Assembly: GCA_018894105.1 (NCBI GenBank) | Contig: CM032128.1 | Span: forward strand, 28,481,299-28,545,298 | Direction: 5' to 3' | Origin: Jacaranda mimosifolia | Lineage: Eukaryota; Streptophyta; Magnoliopsida; Lamiales; Bignoniaceae | Length of the DNA: 64,000 nucleotides | The notes under the pieces: model-generated | The model's input: the letters and a program-made list of their open reading frames with translations, nothing else | Told to the model about the DNA's origin: nothing | The model's database searches: none | Position numbers and translations under genes: made by a program | Shown: positions 25,601 to 36,034 of the stretch, one piece after another | How the letters are laid out: each line of letters begins with the position of its first letter | Numbering within the stretch: the first letter of the stretch is position 1

Positions 25601-25750
25601 ATTTGTAAAAAAATTTATGGGCCTATCGAATATGACGTTTGCATGCTATAAAGATTTCTGAAGGGCTTATTGACTGTATTTTGTGGATTCGATTTAAGAT
25701 TGAATTGAATGGCATCCCGGCTTGTTGGCTATCCCGAGTGGGGTGCTACA
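22630..25750 (+). repeat. Solo LTR of the same gypsy family, opposite orientation
   Basis: Starts TGTAACACCCCTAAAAATT and ends CCGAGTGGGGTGCTACA, the ends of the gypsy LTRs at 5917-18885 but read on the + strand. Internal GACCCTCACAGGGG-type motifs of that family occur here as their complement (CCCTGTGAGGGT, near 24120 and 24230). Flanks are TACAT on the left and GACAT on the right, a 5-bp duplication with one change. No internal genes are present, so it is a recombined solo LTR. It is clearly more divergent from the other two LTRs than they are from each other. Confidence 0.85.
24640..24760. repeat. Cryptic ACTG/TTGA simple repeat in the solo LTR
   Basis: ACTGACTGA-like runs broken by TTGATTGACCAA. 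The other two LTRs have no comparable block, so it is a local expansion. Confidence 0.55.
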
Positions 25751-26449
25751 GACATACTGTTTAAACTCATTTGATAATATAGCTAACAAATTAAATGAAA
25801 TGTATTTTTATGTTCAATATTATCTTCTGTGATATTTTGTGTGGCTTATGTTGTGTAAGAGATGGTATCATACAAATCTTTTATTGGCTATTGCAACTTC
25901 CTCCCATGAATTGTGCTATTATTTTTTTCAGCTTTTTTGATGTTATATTAAACCTTTGTTTTTCCTATGTACCATACTTGCCCAATCTAAGAAAAAATAC
26001 ATATATAGTGATTGGTTAAACATATGTAATATCTAATTTGATGTTCTTCATATTCACAGTGTGTCACGCAATCATTTTTTGTAGATTATTGGAAGTAGCC
26101 CACTTTTTGATGAAGTTGACGAGAATTAAGGAAGATGTTTTGCATATCTCTTTTGTCACTTGAACGATAATACTTCTTCAAAACTTAACACTTTTGCTTA
26201 ATTGATATACCCATTTGGTTATCATGGCTTTGGTATCTAGCTTGAATTTGGGATTAATATTTTGAAATTATATTTATGTCTAGGGATAGATGAATGTGGT
26301 TAGTATTATGTCCATGGATGGATGCATGTGCTTACTCTTATGTTTATTGAAGGAATGACTATGAATTATTTATATTTAGGATGTTGGTATACTTCAAATT
26401 TTAATTTCTTCTACAATTTCATGTTCAAATTTAGCTACTGAACAGGGGA
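25751..26449. other. CACTA 3' region beyond the solo LTR
   Basis: AT-rich with short open stretches only. A TTCACAG near 26060 could be an acceptor for a further tnpA-like exon, but the following reading (about 26061-26135) is not recognisable. Confidence 0.35.
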
Positions 26450-27220
26450 AAAAAATAATTTTTGTAACCAAAGAATAATGTTACAAAAACAAATTTTGTT
26501 AAATTATTGGTAACAAAATTTGTTTGTCACTTTTCTTAATCGGAACAAACTAATTTGATGTATGCATAACGAATTATTTTACTTATTGGTAACGAATTAT
26601 TTACCAATTCGTAACAAATAATTAGTCATTCTTAATCAAGAAATTAATTATTTGTAACCAATGCATTGCTTATTTGTAACAAAATATTATAGTCTTATAA
26701 ATAATTGGTAACGAAATATTTAGCTGCATATACTAATTGTAACAAAACTCTTAATATCTTTTGTAACGAAATTGTTAGTTATGTATTCTATTAGTAATGA
26801 GAAACTTATTCAAATAAAAAAATTATTTAGCTAATTGTAACCAAATATTTTGTTGCACAAACAATTTGTAATGAAACTAAATTAAATAAATAATAATATT
26901 ATTATATACATTGGTAGCGAAAAATAAAAGGCAACAAAACTGACAACATTTTGATAACTAGGTATTTTGTTACGCTATAAAAATCTATTGTAACTGACAT
27001 TGTTTTGTCACTAAAACAAAACTTTTGGTGACGATAAATTTCGTCGCCATAAGGTCATAATTCGTAATGAAACATAATTTTAGTTATAAATACTTTTAGC
27101 AATGGGCTTTAACACACAAAACTTCAGTAACGAAAAATTCGTTACCAATAGTTTTGGTAACAAATTTCAGCGTTATGGTAATGAAATTAGTCGTTACTAA
27201 AAGTGTACTTTTTTATAGTG
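26450..27220 (+). repeat. CACTA right end with subterminal repeat array
   Basis: Many direct and inverted copies of TTGGTAACGAAAT-like motifs fill this stretch, which stops sharply at GTGTACTTTTTTATAGTG. Read on the other strand the end is CACTATAAAAAAGTAC, a canonical CACTA terminus. The AGC that follows would be the 3-bp target duplication. Subterminal arrays like this are the binding sites of TnpA-type proteins. Confidence 0.75.
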
Positions 27221-27414
27221 AGCACTTTAGACTGTATAACTTAGAGGTTCACAGAACCATAGTGCATATAAGGAGGGTTTTACAACACTAGGATGATAGT
27301 TATAGTGGTAAAAGCTTCAAAACAGAGCACTCGATAGTTTCCAAGTAGCTAGATTGCTTGGTTTTTCTCTTCATGAGCAAAGGGTGATGATACTAGCTTT
27401 TATTTCATGGCTAA

Positions 27415-27690
27415 TACCACCAATTTATTGGTTTAAACTTAATACAGATCGAAACACATAAAGGTAATCGAGCATTGTATGTGGCACTGTTGGGGATCAT
27501 CACGGTGAAGTCTGGTTTGCTTTCTTCAACTTTCTGCAAATAATACTAATGTGTTTGAAGGGAATTTATGTAATTTATCAAGGCCTTTAGCTTTCTGCTG
27601 AAAATATTTTTGATAAGATGTACCTTGAATTGGATGCATTATCAATTATACGCCTCGTTCAATCACATAGTTGATTCTTAGAAGCTACTA
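27415..27690 (+). pseudogene. RNase H-like relic of a plant retroelement
   Basis: The reading WFKLNTD, then CGTVGDHHGEVWFAFF, then MYLELDALSIIRLVQSHS matches the order of motifs in RVT_3-type RNase H domains that close plant non-LTR retrotransposons (FKLNTDGS...GxxxRDHxG...LExDSxxxV). The first catalytic Asp and the LELD acidic site are readable, but stops lie three and five codons after NTD. It is outside the CACTA right end. Confidence 0.45.
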
Positions 27691-28199
27691 CAACAATTAA
27701 GAGGAAGGATTACTAGACTACTTAAATTAAATAGGAGGAACATACCTTCAATTTAAATGTAACATTGTAATATGGAGTAGTACTCCTTGTTGGTTGTTTT
27801 ATAAAATTCTACTAGTACTTTTATGGATCTAATTTATTAGTAAATTGGTAGGAATCTATGCTTAACCCTCCACCTAGACATGCAACTTTAGCTGGAAAAA
27901 AAAATTGTTATTGGGAGCTAAAATTATTCATTTAGGAACTAAATCTTCCCTTAATCTCAAATCATATGGGCTAGCATTTTCTTCGTGAGTTACGCAGATG
28001 TAAATTAGTGCACTTGTTTTAGCGGATGGACATTCTTATCGATTTTTTGGTTGTATTTAGCCTTCGAGAAAGATTAGAATGAAGAAAAGAGATGCAACTT
28101 TTAAGCAAGTTATTTAATGCTTCCAAAAGTTAATATTTTAAAAAAATATCACTTTTTTCAATGAAAAATTAATCTTCTAAATTCATCTCGCTTAGCACG

Positions 28200-28727
28200 T
28201 TATATATAAGTATATCGCCTATTTGCATGCTCTTTTAACAGTTGCAATAGATGTTGAACCATTAAAACAAAAAATAGTTAATGACAAAGTCCATGGAATT
28301 GCTATGTGTTTTTTTTGGCAATCATGCAAAGTTATAGATGCTTTAAGTATTTTATAGCAACCAGATAAAGATGGTTGCCGTGAGTATATATGCTTAGCAA
28401 CCAAATTAATCAGTTGTTGATAATTAACTTAAAAGACTTTTACCAACCACTAAAATATCGTTACTAAATTGGTCACAATTAATGTTTATCTATAGCGACC
28501 ATTAAAATACTGGTTAAAAGTTTTAACTTTGGTCGTTATACAACTGGTCAAGGCTTGCCAAGCTACAACAACCATTTATAGCTACGAATATTACTTTGTT
28601 GCAAAAAGATTTATGTAACTTGATTTTAGCAACCAAATAAGTTTTGGTTGCTAAATATGTATATTTAGTAACCATCTTCATACTGTCGCTGAGAATTTGG
28701 CTGCTAAAGCTAGTTTTTCTTGTAGTG
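28200..28727 (+). repeat. Second CACTA-like right end with subterminal repeats
   Basis: TTTTAGCAACCAAAT and TGGTTGCTAAATAT motifs in both directions lead to GCTAGTTTTTCTTGTAGTG, the complement of a perfect CACTACAAGAAAAA terminus. The repeat unit differs from the array at 26450-27220, so this is another family. No matching left end was found. Confidence 0.6.
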
Positions 28728-28849
28728 AAAGCTCGACCTCTCAACAATGTGGTAAAAGTAATAAATGGATAGTGACATGGATTATTTATAAGCCAGGTCT
28801 AGTATATCAATCGGTTAAATTGATCGGCTACCAGCTAATTAATATGTAA

Positions 28850-29740
28850 CTGTCGGCCATTAGTGCATGAACAACAAGGTAAAGGCCCAAAAATGATTCC
28901 CTCTCCGAAACCCTGATCGACATTCAAAAACAAGCCCTGGTCAACATTAAAAAACAATTCTTGAAACACAAAATACACTACTCCTTACTCTGACCTTCAT
29001 AGAGTCAATCGAACTGTGGAGTGGGGGGGACTCATAGTATGGGTTTAACCCACAAGTTCAATAAGAACATTGGCCCAGTATCAAGCGCAGACAAACCAAA
29101 GCCTAAGCCCACACAGGTGCACCCGCATCGAAGTATCTATAGGATAGATAAACCCCTTGGTTGAGTTTTCTCGACTAGTCGAGGTTGAGATATGTGACAA
29201 TGAAGCGGCCATTCAGCCTCAGGAGCATTAGTAGCAGCGTTTACCACCAATCACATTTGCATTAAGTGTGGTCGAACCACCCTTTTGTCTGCATTTAATG
29301 ACCTTGACAGCACATCACCTCCGCATTAATGATAGTAAGGGCGCTCCTTATTGCCGGTCGGAGCAAACACGAAGCTAAGTTAGGTCAAAAAGACCTAAAA
29401 TGCCCCCATCGATGAGGGAAAGATCTAATTCACATTGAGGTGAAAGTTGTTTTTTCCACCTTTCACCAGGCACTATAAATACCCTCTTCTCAGAGGCAAA
29501 GGTATGCTTTTATATGCATCCTAAGCCGATACTCGGCCAAATTACTCTCTGGTTGAATACTGACTTAAGCTTTGGAAGGTCTTAGCCGAGGACCCCCTCG
29601 GCTAGCTTAATGTCTATTCATTGATTGCAAGATTTGACCCACACCCTATTTGACTCACTCAAATTCACCTTTTTGGTCGATCTAGAGCATCAAGTCGAGA
29701 TCCGAGAACCCTTCTTACGAAAAAGAACATTATCATGAAT
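28850..29740 (+). repeat. LTR-like stretch (gypsy type), boundaries unsure
   Basis: A GC-richer block amid AT-rich DNA, with TATA-like CACTATAAATACCCTC at about 29470-29485, CCGATACTCGGCC palindromes, and an end resembling GAGAACCCTTCTTACG. This layout suits a solo LTR, beginning perhaps at TGTCGGCC (about 28849). No flanking duplication was found, so it may be truncated. Confidence 0.4.
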
Positions 29741-30401
29741 GATAAAGTTAATCAATATAAAGTTATTGTTGCTTGACTTTATAATTAACTAATTACATTG
29801 TTGTCATTTGATTAATATTAGTTAATCATAAAATTAATTAGAAAAAATTAACTAAATCAAGAATAATTAATTTTTTAATTCTAAAATAAAATAGTAAAAT
29901 ATTAAAATTATTAACTAGCTAAAGGGACATTAAATGTTTTAAAATATCTAACTATACTCTATACATATAATATAAGATGAATATATCAATTCAAAATTTT
30001 ATTTTGTAGCCTTATAATATTATATATTCAGAAACCTATAAAACTTAAACAGTAAAACCTAAAATCCCACAATTCTATAAACCTTAAACCTCAAAATATT
30101 AATAATAGAGAATATTTTTATTGATTAACATTATTAATATCTACATATCAAAAACTAAATATCAATATTCAACAATTGTCATAAAATCTAATTTTCTTTA
30201 AATTATATTAAAATATAATATGCAAGTATATTAAGTATCAAATTTGAATCAAAGTCATGCATAACAAACTAGTGAATAATTAAATTTAAAATTTAAGATT
30301 TTTAAAAACATTTAAATTGAAAAATAATTATTATAATTAAACAAAGATTTAAATTTTAAATAAAATAAAAAAGGGAAAAGTAAAAGATACGCATTTTAAT
30401 A
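29741..30401. other. Very AT-rich stretch without features
   Basis: Long runs of A and T, with no open frame, repeat boundary or motif that I can support. Confidence 0.5.
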
Positions 30402-30642
30402 TAGGTTAACGAATTCAGATATTTGGATGTAAACGGATATTTGGATATTTGTATTCGGATATTAGGAGATTAATAAACAAATGTATCCTAATAACTATAA
30501 TTGAATATGGATTTATCCGAATTTGGTTAATATCCAACATATATGAATTCAGATATTATTATATAAATATCCATCATATAGAATACGAATATAGATATGG
30601 ATACAGTAGATTCGATCCATTTAATATTTATTTACAACCCTA
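30402..30642. repeat. hAT-like element, right end at 30642
   Basis: Dense in GGATATTTGGATATT and TATTCGGATATT motifs, as in hAT subterminal regions, and ends TTTACAACCCTA, the complement of a hAT-type TAGGGTTGTAAATA terminus. The following 8 bp are AAGCCAAC. A clear left end with that duplication is absent; TAGGTTAACG at 30402 is only a weak candidate. The terminus resembles the one at 63658, which shares the same flanking 8-mer. Confidence 0.5.
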
Positions 30643-30986
30643 AAGCCAACAATCGACATGATTTTGTGTACCATTCAAATAAGTGATTGATTAAAAAATA
30701 GAATCTTGGATATCATTCTATTTCTTTTGGCATTTTGATCTTAATTTGTTGACTAATTATATACTTTCATTCATTTAGTTGCTAATCAAATTAATGTTGA
30801 TAGTTGGCATAAAAAGGTAATTGTATATATGTTTACTTGATAAATATATGCATCTTAATATAAAGGAATGGATTTTAGACCTAACTCACTAAAAGTTAGG
30901 TTAAAAGGTGAGAAATGTCTAAAATCATGGGGAAAAAACCACTAAATATATAAACTTAACTCATGTGAGAATCTAAAACACATACA

Positions 30987-31426
30987 TAGGAGTGTAAATT
31001 AGATGAGACTATTCGCGAACGGTTCGGGCTCAACTCGAACTTAAACGAGCCGAGCCCAAGCTCGCCTGTCAAGCAAGCCGAGCCAAACTCAATAGTATTC
31101 GGCTCGACAGGCTTCCAAGCCTAAACGAGCTTTTTATTATATATATATATATATTTTTTACATAATAATAATAATATGGTATTTGTTATTATAAATTTTG
31201 TTTCAAGCCTAAATGGGCTCGAGCTCATTCAGACTTATACGAATCGAGCCTTATCGAGTTAGAGCAATCACATCCAAACTTATACAAATCGAGCCTTATC
31301 GAGCCTTAACGAGCCGAACTTGAGCCCGAACCTGAGCCCGAGCTCGAGCTCGAGCTCATGAGTTAGTAAACGAGCCGACCTCGAGCCTAGCAGGATCGGG
31401 CTCGACTCGGCTCGCTTACACCCCTA
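30987..31426. mobile_element. Non-autonomous hAT element (MITE), 440 bp
   Basis: Starts TAGGAGTGTAAAT and ends TCGCTTACACCCCTA, imperfect inverted ends of the plant hAT type. It is flanked on both sides by the perfect 8-bp duplication CACATACA (30979-30986 and 31427-31434). The inside is full of CGAGCC and GAGCTCG motifs in both directions around an AT-rich centre. It has no coding capacity, so it would have moved with a transposase supplied elsewhere. Confidence 0.88.
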
Positions 31427-31518
31427 CACATACACATGCTCAAAAATGAATATTTGGAATGTTGAATAACATCAAATCAGTTGCACAATAATACTAAATA
31501 GTAACATTAAGAATGAGT

Positions 31519-31640
31519 GGCTCTAATACCATATTAAAGAATGGACTTTAGGCCTAACTCACTTTGAAAGTTACAGGATTGTCCAACATCATATAAAGAG
31601 ACTACAACACATATACTTAATTAATATGAAAATCTAACAC
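31519..31640 (-). repeat. LTR edge with PBS-like motif, repeated at about 30860-30978
   Basis: Minus strand TGGTATTAGAGCC (31519-31531), one change from a tRNA-Met primer site, abuts a block containing GGACTTTAGGCCTAACTCAC. A diverged direct copy (GGATTTTAGACCTAACTCAC) lies at about 30860-30978, directly before the hAT MITE. They look like pieces of one old LTR. Confidence 0.4.
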
Positions 31641-32018
31641 TAAATTTATTTTTTTAAAGCCCAACAAATAAATTTCAACATCATTTACTAATTTAATAAA
31701 GGGACTACTCGACATAGTTGCAAAAATAATAAATTATTTGTATATGAATAGATAATATGCTTGGAACAATTAGTTGTTGGTAATCCATATTTATAACACT
31801 TGCAGCTACAAGAGTAGAAATTTTCTTCATTTCAAAGAAAGGTAAACAGTAATACAAAAGAATGTTGAGGTACACATTACAAGGATCTTCTCAGAGACCC
31901 TATTTATTCAAAGATACAAAAGGCCACGAATTAAAAAAACGATATAATCAAATCAACACTTGAAAATAATTTATATTTTCCTGCATATCCAAACTTAATG
32001 AAAGAGACAAGTTTGCGC

Positions 32019-32273
32019 TTAATAGTGGAGAAATGGAGATGGATGAGACTTGTAATAATATGGAGAGGGAGATGGTAGTGACTTGTAGCAATAGTGTGAA
32101 GGTGGCAATGGTGACGGAGGTGGTGGGAACTTTTAATCATATGGCAGTGGTGGTAACTTAGATGGGGGAGGAAGGGATTTCTAGTAATATAGGAGAGGTG
32201 GAGATTTTGATGGAAGTGATAGAGACTAGCATACATATAGTGGTGGGGGTGATGAGGATGGTGGAAGAGGAGA
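32019..32273 (-). pseudogene. Decayed 3' continuation of the extensin gene
   Basis: After the extensin stop codon the same frame still reads [15 protein letters not shown], then a TAG (32228-32226), then LPSKSPPLLYY. Further down another frame gives YYYKSHPSP and FLHY before a stop near 32020. This looks like the ancestral extensin C-terminus, now interrupted by stops and shifts. The functional protein would end at 32274. Confidence 0.55.
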
Positions 32274-35200
32274 TTAGTAATAATAAGGAGGAGGGGGGGA
32301 AGGAGAAGGTGGCGGTGGAGATTTGTATATATATGGAGATGGAGGTGATAGGGAAGGTGGAAAAGGAGATTTGTAAACATACGGTGGTGATGATAATGGT
32401 AAAGGCAGAGGTGGTGACTTATTATAGTAAGGAGGAGGGGGAGAACGAGATGGTGGTGGAGGAGACTTGTAAATATATGGAGGTGGTGGTGATGGGGATG
32501 GTGGAGGAGGAGATTTGTAAACATACGGAGGTGGTGGAGATGGTAAAGGTGGAGGAGGTGATTTATAGTAGTAAGGAGGAGGAGGAGACGAAGATGGTGG
32601 AGAAGGAGGCATGTAAATATATGGAGGTGGTGGCGATGGGGATGGTGGAGGAGGAGATTTGTAAACATACGGAGGTGGTGGAGATGGTGAAGGTGGAGGC
32701 GGTGATTTATAGTAGTAAGGAGGAGGAGGGGAGGGAAACGGTGGTGGAGGAGACTTGTAAATATATGGAGGTGGTGGTGACGGGAATGGTGGTGGAGGAG
32801 ATTTGTAAACATAGGGAGGTGGTGGTGATGGGGATGGTGGAGGGGGAGATTTATAAATATATGGGGGTGGTGGTGGTGGTGAAGGTGGAGGCGGTGATTT
32901 ATAGTAGTAAGGAGGAGGAGGAGATGGAGATGGTGATGGTGGTGGTGGAGACTTGTAAATATATGGAGGTGGTGGTGATGGGGATGGTGGGGGTGGAGAT
33001 TTGTAAACATACGGAGGTAGTGGTGATGCTGAAGGTGGGGGTGGTGATTTATAGTAGTATGGAGGAGGCGGGGAAGGAAATGATGGTGGTGGAGACTTGT
33101 AAATATATGGAGGTGGTGGTGATGGGGATGGTGGGGGTGGAGATTTGTAAACATACGGAGGTGGTGGTGATGCTGAAGGTGGGGGTGGTGATTTATAGTA
33201 GTACGGAGGAGGAGGGGAAGGAAATGGTGGTGGTGGAGACTTGTAAATATATGGAGGTGGTGGTGATGGGGATGGTGGAGGAGGAGATTTATAAACATAT
33301 GGAGGTGGTGCTGATGGTGATGGTGGGGGTGGTGATTTATAGTAGTAAGGCGGAGGAGGAGAGGGAGATGGTGGTGGTGGAGACTTATAAATATATGAAG
33401 GTGGTGGTGATGGTGATGGTGGAGGAGGAGATTTGTAAACATACGGCGGTGGTGGTGATGGGGATGGTGGAGGTGGAGACTTATAAATATATGGAGGTGG
33501 TGGTGATGGTGACGGTGGAGGTGGTGATTTATAGTAGTAAGGAGGAGGAGGAAAGGGAGATGGTGGTGGTGGAGACTTGTAAATATATGGAGGTGGTGGT
33601 GATGGTGATGGTGAAGGTGGAGGTGGGGATTTATAGTAGTAAGGGGGAGGAGGAGAAGGAGATGATGGAGGAGGAGATTTGTAAACATACGGCGGTGGTG
33701 GTGATAGGGATGGTGGGGGAGGAGATTTATAAACATATGGAGGTGGTGGTGATGGTGAAGGTGGGGGTGGTGATTTGTAAACATAAGGAGATGGTGGTGA
33801 TGGGGATGGTGGAGGAGGAGATTTATAAATATATGGAGGTGGTGGTGGTGGTGACGGTGGAGGTGGTGATTTATAGTAGTAAGGAGGAGGAGGAGAGGGA
33901 GATGGTGGTGGTGGAGACTTGTAAATATATGGAGGTGGTGGTGATGGTGAAGGTGGAGGTGGGGATTTATAGTAGTAAGGGGGAGGAGGAGAAGGAGATG
34001 GTGGAGGAGGAGATTTGTAAACATACGGCGGTGGTGGTGATAGGGATGGTGGGGGAGGAGATTTATAAACATATGGAGGTGGTGGTGATGGTGAAGGTGG
34101 GGGTGGGGGTGGCGATTTGTAAACATAAGGAGGTGGTGGTGATGGTGAAGGTGGAGGTGGTGATTTATAGTAGTAAGGCGGAGGAGAAGAAAGAGATGGT
34201 GGTGGTGGAGACTTGTAAATATATGGAGGTGGTAGTGATGGGGATGGTAGAGGAGGAGATTTGTAAACATACGGCGGTGGTGGTGATGGGGATGGTGGAG
34301 GTGGAGATTTATAAATATATGGAGGTGGTGGTGATGGTGACGGTGGAGGTGGTGATTTATAGTAGTAAGGAGGAGGAGGAGAGGGAGATGGTGGTGGTGG
34401 AGACTTGTAAATATATGGAGGTGGTGGTGATGGTGAAGGTGGAGGTGGGGATTTATAGTAGTAAGGGGGAAGAGGAGAAGGAGATGGTGGAGGAGGAGAT
34501 TTGTAAATATACGGCGGTGGTGGTGATAGGGATGGTGGGGGAGGAGATTTATAAACATATGGAGGTGGTGGTGATGGTGAAGGTGGGGGTGGTGATTTGT
34601 AAACATAAGGAGATGGTGGTGATGGGGATGGTGGAGGAGGAGATTTATAAATATATGGAGGTGGTGGTGATGGTGACGGTGGAGGTGGTGATTTATAGTA
34701 GTAAGGTGGAGGAGGAGAGGGAGATGGTGGTGGTGGAGACTTGTAAATATATGGAGGTGGTGGTGGTGGTGGTGGTGGTGAAGGTGGAGGTGGGGATTTA
34801 TAGTAGTAAGGGGGAGGAGGAGAAGGAGATGGTGGAGGAGGAGATTTGTAAACATACGGTGGTGGTGGTGATAGGGATGGTGGGGGAGGAGATTTATAAA
34901 CATATGGAGGTGGTGGTGATGGTGAAGGTGGGGGTGGTGATTTGTAAACATAAGGAGGTGGTGGTGATGGGGATGGTGGAGGAGGAGATTTATAAATATA
35001 TGGAGGTGGTGGTGATGGTGACGGTGGAGGTGGTGATTTATAATAGTAAGGAGGAGGAGGAGAGGGAGATGGTGGTGGTGGAGACTTGTAAATATATGGA
35101 GGTGGTGGTGATGGGGATGGTGGAGGAGGAGATTTGTAAACATACGGAGGTGGTGGTGATGGTGATGGTGGTGGAGGCGATTCGTAATGGTAAGGTTGAG

Positions 35201-35396
35201 TAGGGGAAGGTGATGGTGGAGGGGGCGAACTGTAATAATATGTATCATGCTTCCAAGGGTTTAATATTTTGGGAGATTTTTCAAAAGGTTTACCCTCAAT
35301 ATATTGGTTATCTGCGACCACACTTGTGGCTATCAAGCAATATGCCACTGCGTAGACAAGGTGGCGCCATTGGCGCAACCTCCCCGTTGTGCCCAT
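32274..35396 (-). CDS. Extensin (hydroxyproline-rich cell-wall glycoprotein), about 1040 residues
   Basis: Extensins are secreted, hydroxylated and arabinosylated on Ser-Pro4 blocks, and cross-linked through Tyr-X-Tyr to build the wall scaffold. The ATG at 35396 starts a typical signal peptide ([18 protein letters not shown], cleavage probably before DNQYIEGKP). A GTG 14 codons upstream is in frame but is not a plant start. From about residue 55 to the end the protein is a nearly pure array of 16-residue units, [16 protein letters not shown] with x = V, I or Y; length suggests about 60 units. YVYK, YIYK and YYYK are cross-linking and Lys motifs. No intron is visible. The size is large for the family, and 48-bp unit slippage is the likely cause. 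A TATA box lies about 95 bp upstream of the ATG. There is no domain besides the repeats. Confidence 0.88.
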   Translation of the reverse strand: MGTTGRLRQWRHLVYAVAYCLIATSVVADNQYIEGKPFEKSPKILNPWKHDTYYYSSPPPPSPSPTQPYHYESPPPPSPSPPPPYVYKSPPPPSPSPPPPYIYKSPPPPSPSPPPPYYYKSPPPPSPSPPPPYIYKSPPPPSPSPPPPYVYKSPPPPSPSPPPPYVYKSPPPPSLSPPPPYVYKSPPPPSPSPPPPYYYKSPPPPSPPPPPPPPPYIYKSPPPPSPSPPPPYYYKSPPPPSPSPPPPYIYKSPPPPSPSPPSPYVYKSPPPPSPSPPPPYVYKSPPPPSLSPPPPYIYKSPPPPSPSPLPPYYYKSPPPPSPSPPPPYIYKSPPPPSPSPPPPYYYKSPPPPSPSPPPPYIYKSPPPPSPSPPPPYVYKSPPLPSPSLPPPYIYKSPPPPSLSSPPPYYYKSPPPPSPSPPPPYVYKSPPPPPPSPSPPPPYVYKSPPPPSLSPPPPYVYKSPPPPSPSPPPPYYYKSPPPPSPSPPPPYIYKSPPPPSPSPPPPYYYKSPPPPSPPPPPPYIYKSPPPPSPSPPSPYVYKSPPPPSPSPPPPYVYKSPPPPSLSPPPPYVYKSPPPSSPSPPPPYYYKSPPPPSPSPSPPPPYIYKSPPPPSPFPPPPYYYKSPPPPSPSPPPPYIYKSPPPPSPSPPPPYVYKSPPPPSPSPPPSYIYKSPPPPSPSPPPPYYYKSPPPPSPSAPPPYVYKSPPPPSPSPPPPYIYKSPPPPFPSPPPPYYYKSPPPPSASPPPPYVYKSPPPPSPSPPPPYIYKSPPPSFPSPPPPYYYKSPPPPSASPLPPYVYKSPPPPSPSPPPPYIYKSPPPPSPSPSPPPPYYYKSPPPPSPPPPPPYIYKSPPPPSPSPPPPYVYKSPPPPFPSPPPPYIYKSPPPPFPSPPPPYYYKSPPPPSPSPPPPYVYKSPPPPSPSPPPPYIYMPPSPPSSSPPPPYYYKSPPPPLPSPPPPYVYKSPPPPSPSPPPPYIYKSPPPPSRSPPPPYYNKSPPLPLPLSSPPYVYKSPFPPSLSPPSPYIYKSPPPPSPSPPPPYYY

Positions 35397-35490
35397 TTTC
35401 CGGCCGACCCCAACTTTTCTTTGAGGGACAAAAATCACTCAAAAGAACTTATCTTTGGTGTGTTGCTTGGTTGAGGGTGGGCAGTAGCGC

Positions 35491-35498
35491 TTATATAA
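35491..35498 (-). promoter_or_regulatory. TATA box of the extensin gene
   Basis: Minus strand TTATATAA followed by GCGCTACTGCC, 95 bp before the ATG at 35396. It would give a short leader of about 60-70 bases. Confidence 0.65.
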
Positions 35499-35499
35499 T

Positions 35500-36034
35500 G
35501 ATGGGATCCAATCATCATAGAAAGTGATAGAATTGTTTATGACAAGGAAACAGGCTGGCCAAATTTTGACATGAACAAGTCAACTTAAGATGGGTGCTTT
35601 CCCACTAACAACATAACTTATTATTTTTCCTTGTAGCCATGATCAAGTCAAAGATAAAGAGTTGGCCCCTAAATATGCTATTCCGCTTGATATAATAATC
35701 CTAAACTACTTTTTCAATGTTCCCTGTAAGGCGCGTTGATTTTGAATAAATATGAAGCCAGAGTCATGTGAGTAACTAATGGTTGAATAAGACAGTCAGT
35801 CCTTTTTCGCTTATTTGTAATTTTGTATTTTATGTATAAGTTAGATAAATTTTAAATTTTTTTATATAAAATATGACCAAATCAACCATCCCATGTGAAA
35901 AGATTTAGTCAAATAACAATTTCAGATATATATATTTTTATTATAGCTGAAGAAATGTACTCTTTTACTGGACAGATTTTGCAATTTCTTCTAATGCGTC
36001 TGGTGTAATTTGCTTGATGCTATTTGTTAATCAA
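35500..36034 (-). promoter_or_regulatory. Upstream region of the extensin gene
   Basis: No gene visible. It holds the distal promoter of the extensin gene, ending where the duplicated segment starts. I cannot name binding sites with confidence. Confidence 0.35.

Larger units (their letters stand above)
2429..27220 (+). mobile_element. Decayed CACTA (En/Spm) DNA transposon with nested retroelements
   Basis: The two gene types typical of plant CACTA elements occur in order on the + strand: a TNP2-like transposase (2429-5911, resuming 18886-19065) and a multi-exon tnpA-like gene (19491-22284). The right end is an array of GTAACGAAAT-like motifs finishing in TTATAGTG, the complement of CACTATAA, at 27220. 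The left end is not identified, so the start given is simply the transposase ATG. Nested insertions (5917-18885 and 22630-25750) account for about 16 kb. Both genes carry stops and shifts, so the element cannot act on its own. Confidence 0.8.

Noticed and set aside
32162..35203. Plus-strand frame of 1013 codons rich in Val, Met and Glu
   Set aside because: It is the complement of the extensin repeat. There is no signal peptide or domain, and its openness follows from the 48-bp unit.
31931..35248. Minus-strand frame of 1105 codons rich in His and Leu
   Set aside because: Frame-shifted shadow of the extensin array. Only its last part, outside the array, is informative, as decayed extensin sequence.
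32274..35300. Regular 48-bp repeats as a CRISPR array or satellite
   Set aside because: The repeats encode [20 protein letters not shown] units behind a signal peptide in one frame, and there are no spacers.
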